Positions 39,093 to 40,326 of a DNA stretch of 40,326 bases are shown here, one piece after another. A program made the translations under genes and the position numbers. Origin of the DNA: a virus; the IMG/VR virus record IMGVR_UViG_3300030329_001372, positions 1 through 40,326 of that record; one strand, 5' to 3'. The notes beneath the pieces are model-generated. The model saw only the letters and a program-made list of their open reading frames with translations, was not told the origin of the DNA and did no database searches. Within the stretch, counting starts at the first letter, position 1; every line of letters starts with the position of its first letter.

Positions 39093-39902
39093 GTGATAAG
39101 AAGATTATTAGGTGATAACCAAGACTTTTCTAAGTCTATTAATGGTACTACCACTCGTTCAGCAGTTAATAGTGATGGAGCTTTTTCCAAAGTATCTGGA
39201 GCTAAGTTCTATGAAATATTAACTTGTGGAGGCGGAGGTGGTGGAGGCATTCTCCGTGGTGGTGGAGGAGGCGGTGGAGGTGTACAGATTTCTAAATGGA
39301 ACTATATCACACACGCAAACGAAGCTACTGTAGATGTTGGTGCTGCAGGGAGTAAGGAAGTAGGAGGTAGTACTACAACTGTTAATGGATTAGCAACTAA
39401 CTTATCTACTGCAGGTGGTGGTAGAGGTGGTACTGGCGGTTGGTCAGGACACGGAGGTTCAAGTGGTGGTTGTGGTGGTGGAGCAGGAACACATGTTGGT
39501 TCAGCAGGTTCAGGTAATATTGGTGGCGATGGTGGTGCCGATAACTCAGATAACTATGCAGGAAATGGTGGAGGTATGGACTCTGACCTATCAGGAGATG
39601 ATGGAGACGCAGGAAATACTGGAGATGATAGAGGTGGTGATGGATATAGTGCAGACTCAACTGGCTACGGATGTGGTGGCGGTGGAGGAGGTTGGGATGG
39701 CTACGGTACAGGTGGTCAAGCATCTGGTACTAGATATGGTGCTACAGGTAGACATAATAACTCTTCTGGAGCTAATTCAGGTGGATATGGTAGTGGAGGC
39801 GGTGGCATTCATAATAATGGCAATGACGGTATTATGAATGGAACAGCAGGAAGGGTAGTTTTTGAATACCTTAAACCACACTCAGGATATACAGGTAGCT
39901 AA
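39093..39902 (+). CDS. Glycine-rich tail adhesin
   Basis: 269 residues from GTG 39093 (AAGGAG about 9 bases upstream). Residues about 47-66 are a run of glycines, and from about 107 to 255 the protein is built of GGxGG-type segments (AGGGRGGTGGWSGHGGSSGG, CGGGGGGWDGYGTGGQ). Between the glycine runs is a beta segment (ATVDVGAAGSKEVGGSTTTV) typical of the Gly_rich tail-fibre family. Such sequences fold as stacked polyglycine-II helices in known phage adhesins (S16 gp38), with exposed loops that bind receptors. Likely the receptor-binding tip. Two isolated cysteines in GGC motifs. Ends with FEYLKPHSGYTGS; coupled to the next gene by TAATG. Confidence 0.8.
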   Translation: MIRRLLGDNQDFSKSINGTTTRSAVNSDGAFSKVSGAKFYEILTCGGGGGGGILRGGGGGGGGVQISKWNYITHANEATVDVGAAGSKEVGGSTTTVNGLATNLSTAGGGRGGTGGWSGHGGSSGGCGGGAGTHVGSAGSGNIGGDGGADNSDNYAGNGGGMDSDLSGDDGDAGNTGDDRGGDGYSADSTGYGCGGGGGGWDGYGTGGQASGTRYGATGRHNNSSGANSGGYGSGGGGIHNNGNDGIMNGTAGRVVFEYLKPHSGYTGS

Positions 39903-40309
39903 TGGTAGACCATCCAGATAAAGATACAGCAAGACAAATAGTAGAACTAGATGACAGTAATATAGTTATTAATGTCACTATTGGAGATAGTGATGCTTAT
40001 GATAAAAAAGTAGCTGATAATCCTAGTAAGACTTATCTATTCCATGATATAGCTATGACAGGTTTTGGTTCATATCCTGTTAGGGATACTGTTAGCATAG
40101 GTCATAGATGGGACGCAAGTAAATCAAAGTTCTTTGCTACTGATGAACAGAAATCATTTGATACATGGGTGCATGAAGATGAAGAATCTGCAGGAACTGT
40201 TGTTCAATGGGTTCCACCTACAGAAAAGCCTACTCCTCCAGAAGGTAAGGACTATTGGTGGAGTGGTGAAGTAGACGATTGGGTCTTAGAGGATTTACCC
40301 TCAGAGTAA
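39902..40309 (+). CDS. Small tail-fibre accessory/assembly-like protein
   Basis: 135 residues. The C-terminal half has the pattern GHRWDASKSKFFA...SFDTWV...WVPPTEKPTPPEGKDYWW...WV, which I recall from small proteins next to fibres in cyanophages and other marine phages (F-x-x-x-x-x-F-x-S-W...W-x-P-P-x-P...Y-x-W). These may be fibre chaperones or tip subunits. The N-terminus (RQIVELDDSNIVINVTIGDS) is a beta strand region. It overlaps the adhesin stop by one base. After its stop (40307-40309) only a GGTGGAG ribosome-site-like stretch remains before the window edge. Confidence 0.65.
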   Translation: MVDHPDKDTARQIVELDDSNIVINVTIGDSDAYDKKVADNPSKTYLFHDIAMTGFGSYPVRDTVSIGHRWDASKSKFFATDEQKSFDTWVHEDEESAGTVVQWVPPTEKPTPPEGKDYWWSGEVDDWVLEDLPSE

Positions 40310-40326
40310 TTTATAATAGGTGGAGA

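Noticed and set aside
39406-39837. Overlapping frames on both strands within the adhesin gene
   Set aside because: They are by-products of the GGT/GGA glycine codons (Val-rich on plus, His/Leu-rich on minus) and have no translation signals.

Overview
The window is one stretch of an AT-rich tailed-phage genome (class Caudoviricetes by gene content). It reads like an uncultivated, probably marine phage. No host gene, integrase, transposase, rRNA or CRISPR array is visible. The capsid protein resembles the SU10-type (DUF5309) major capsid proteins. The lysis genes (DUF5675 plus an r1t-like holin), an ENCETSAIGRAL-type single-strand DNA protein and an HTH_39-like protein are of kinds common in actinobacterial phages, so a low-GC actinobacterium is a reasonable but unproven host guess. 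Ribosome binding sites are strong (AGGAGG), and stop/start overlaps of the TAATG type are the rule.

Layout. (1) 1-608, plus strand: the end of a lysis gene (DUF5675) and a holin. (2) 685-3369, minus strand: HTH protein, single-strand DNA protein (with an ATT start), small helical protein, metallophosphoesterase, small DNA-binding-like protein. (3) 3370-3503: ACGCGT repeats and a strong minus-strand intrinsic terminator. (4) 3565-8991, minus strand: a tightly coupled cassette of a VWA protein, a MoxR-type AAA+ ATPase and seven small genes, including a 28-residue membrane microprotein. (5) 9001-11828, minus strand: two more genes separated by long non-coding stretches. These hold a tandem family of structured hairpins (9012-9402), an iteron-like repeat field (10037-10400) and another nested hairpin (11151-11207). 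(6) 11829-12377, minus strand: a small basic protein and a tRNA-like element. (7) 12380-40309, plus strand: the late region. Its order is zinc ribbon, basic 20-mer, terminase large subunit, portal, two small genes, a 3,597-residue giant protein, four further virion-type genes (one a GH24-like lysozyme), then a perfect-consensus promoter with a structured leader, scaffold, major capsid protein, adaptor and tail genes, a glycine-rich adhesin and a small tail-fibre accessory protein.

How it works together. The minus-strand block looks like the early/middle, DNA-metabolism and host-interaction part; the plus-strand block packages DNA and builds the virion. The giant protein fits the 'polyvalent protein' idea: a virion-carried multi-domain protein delivered with the DNA. 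It contains a YpsA-like SLOG module, a FSALNAKFADG-type phage domain, a DUF7831-like module and a DUF4326-like module, all families otherwise met as small phage genes. No DNA polymerase, helicase or primase is seen. They must lie outside the window or be supplied by the host.

All family names come from recalled motifs, not from searches. Structure calls on RNA are by-eye pairing.
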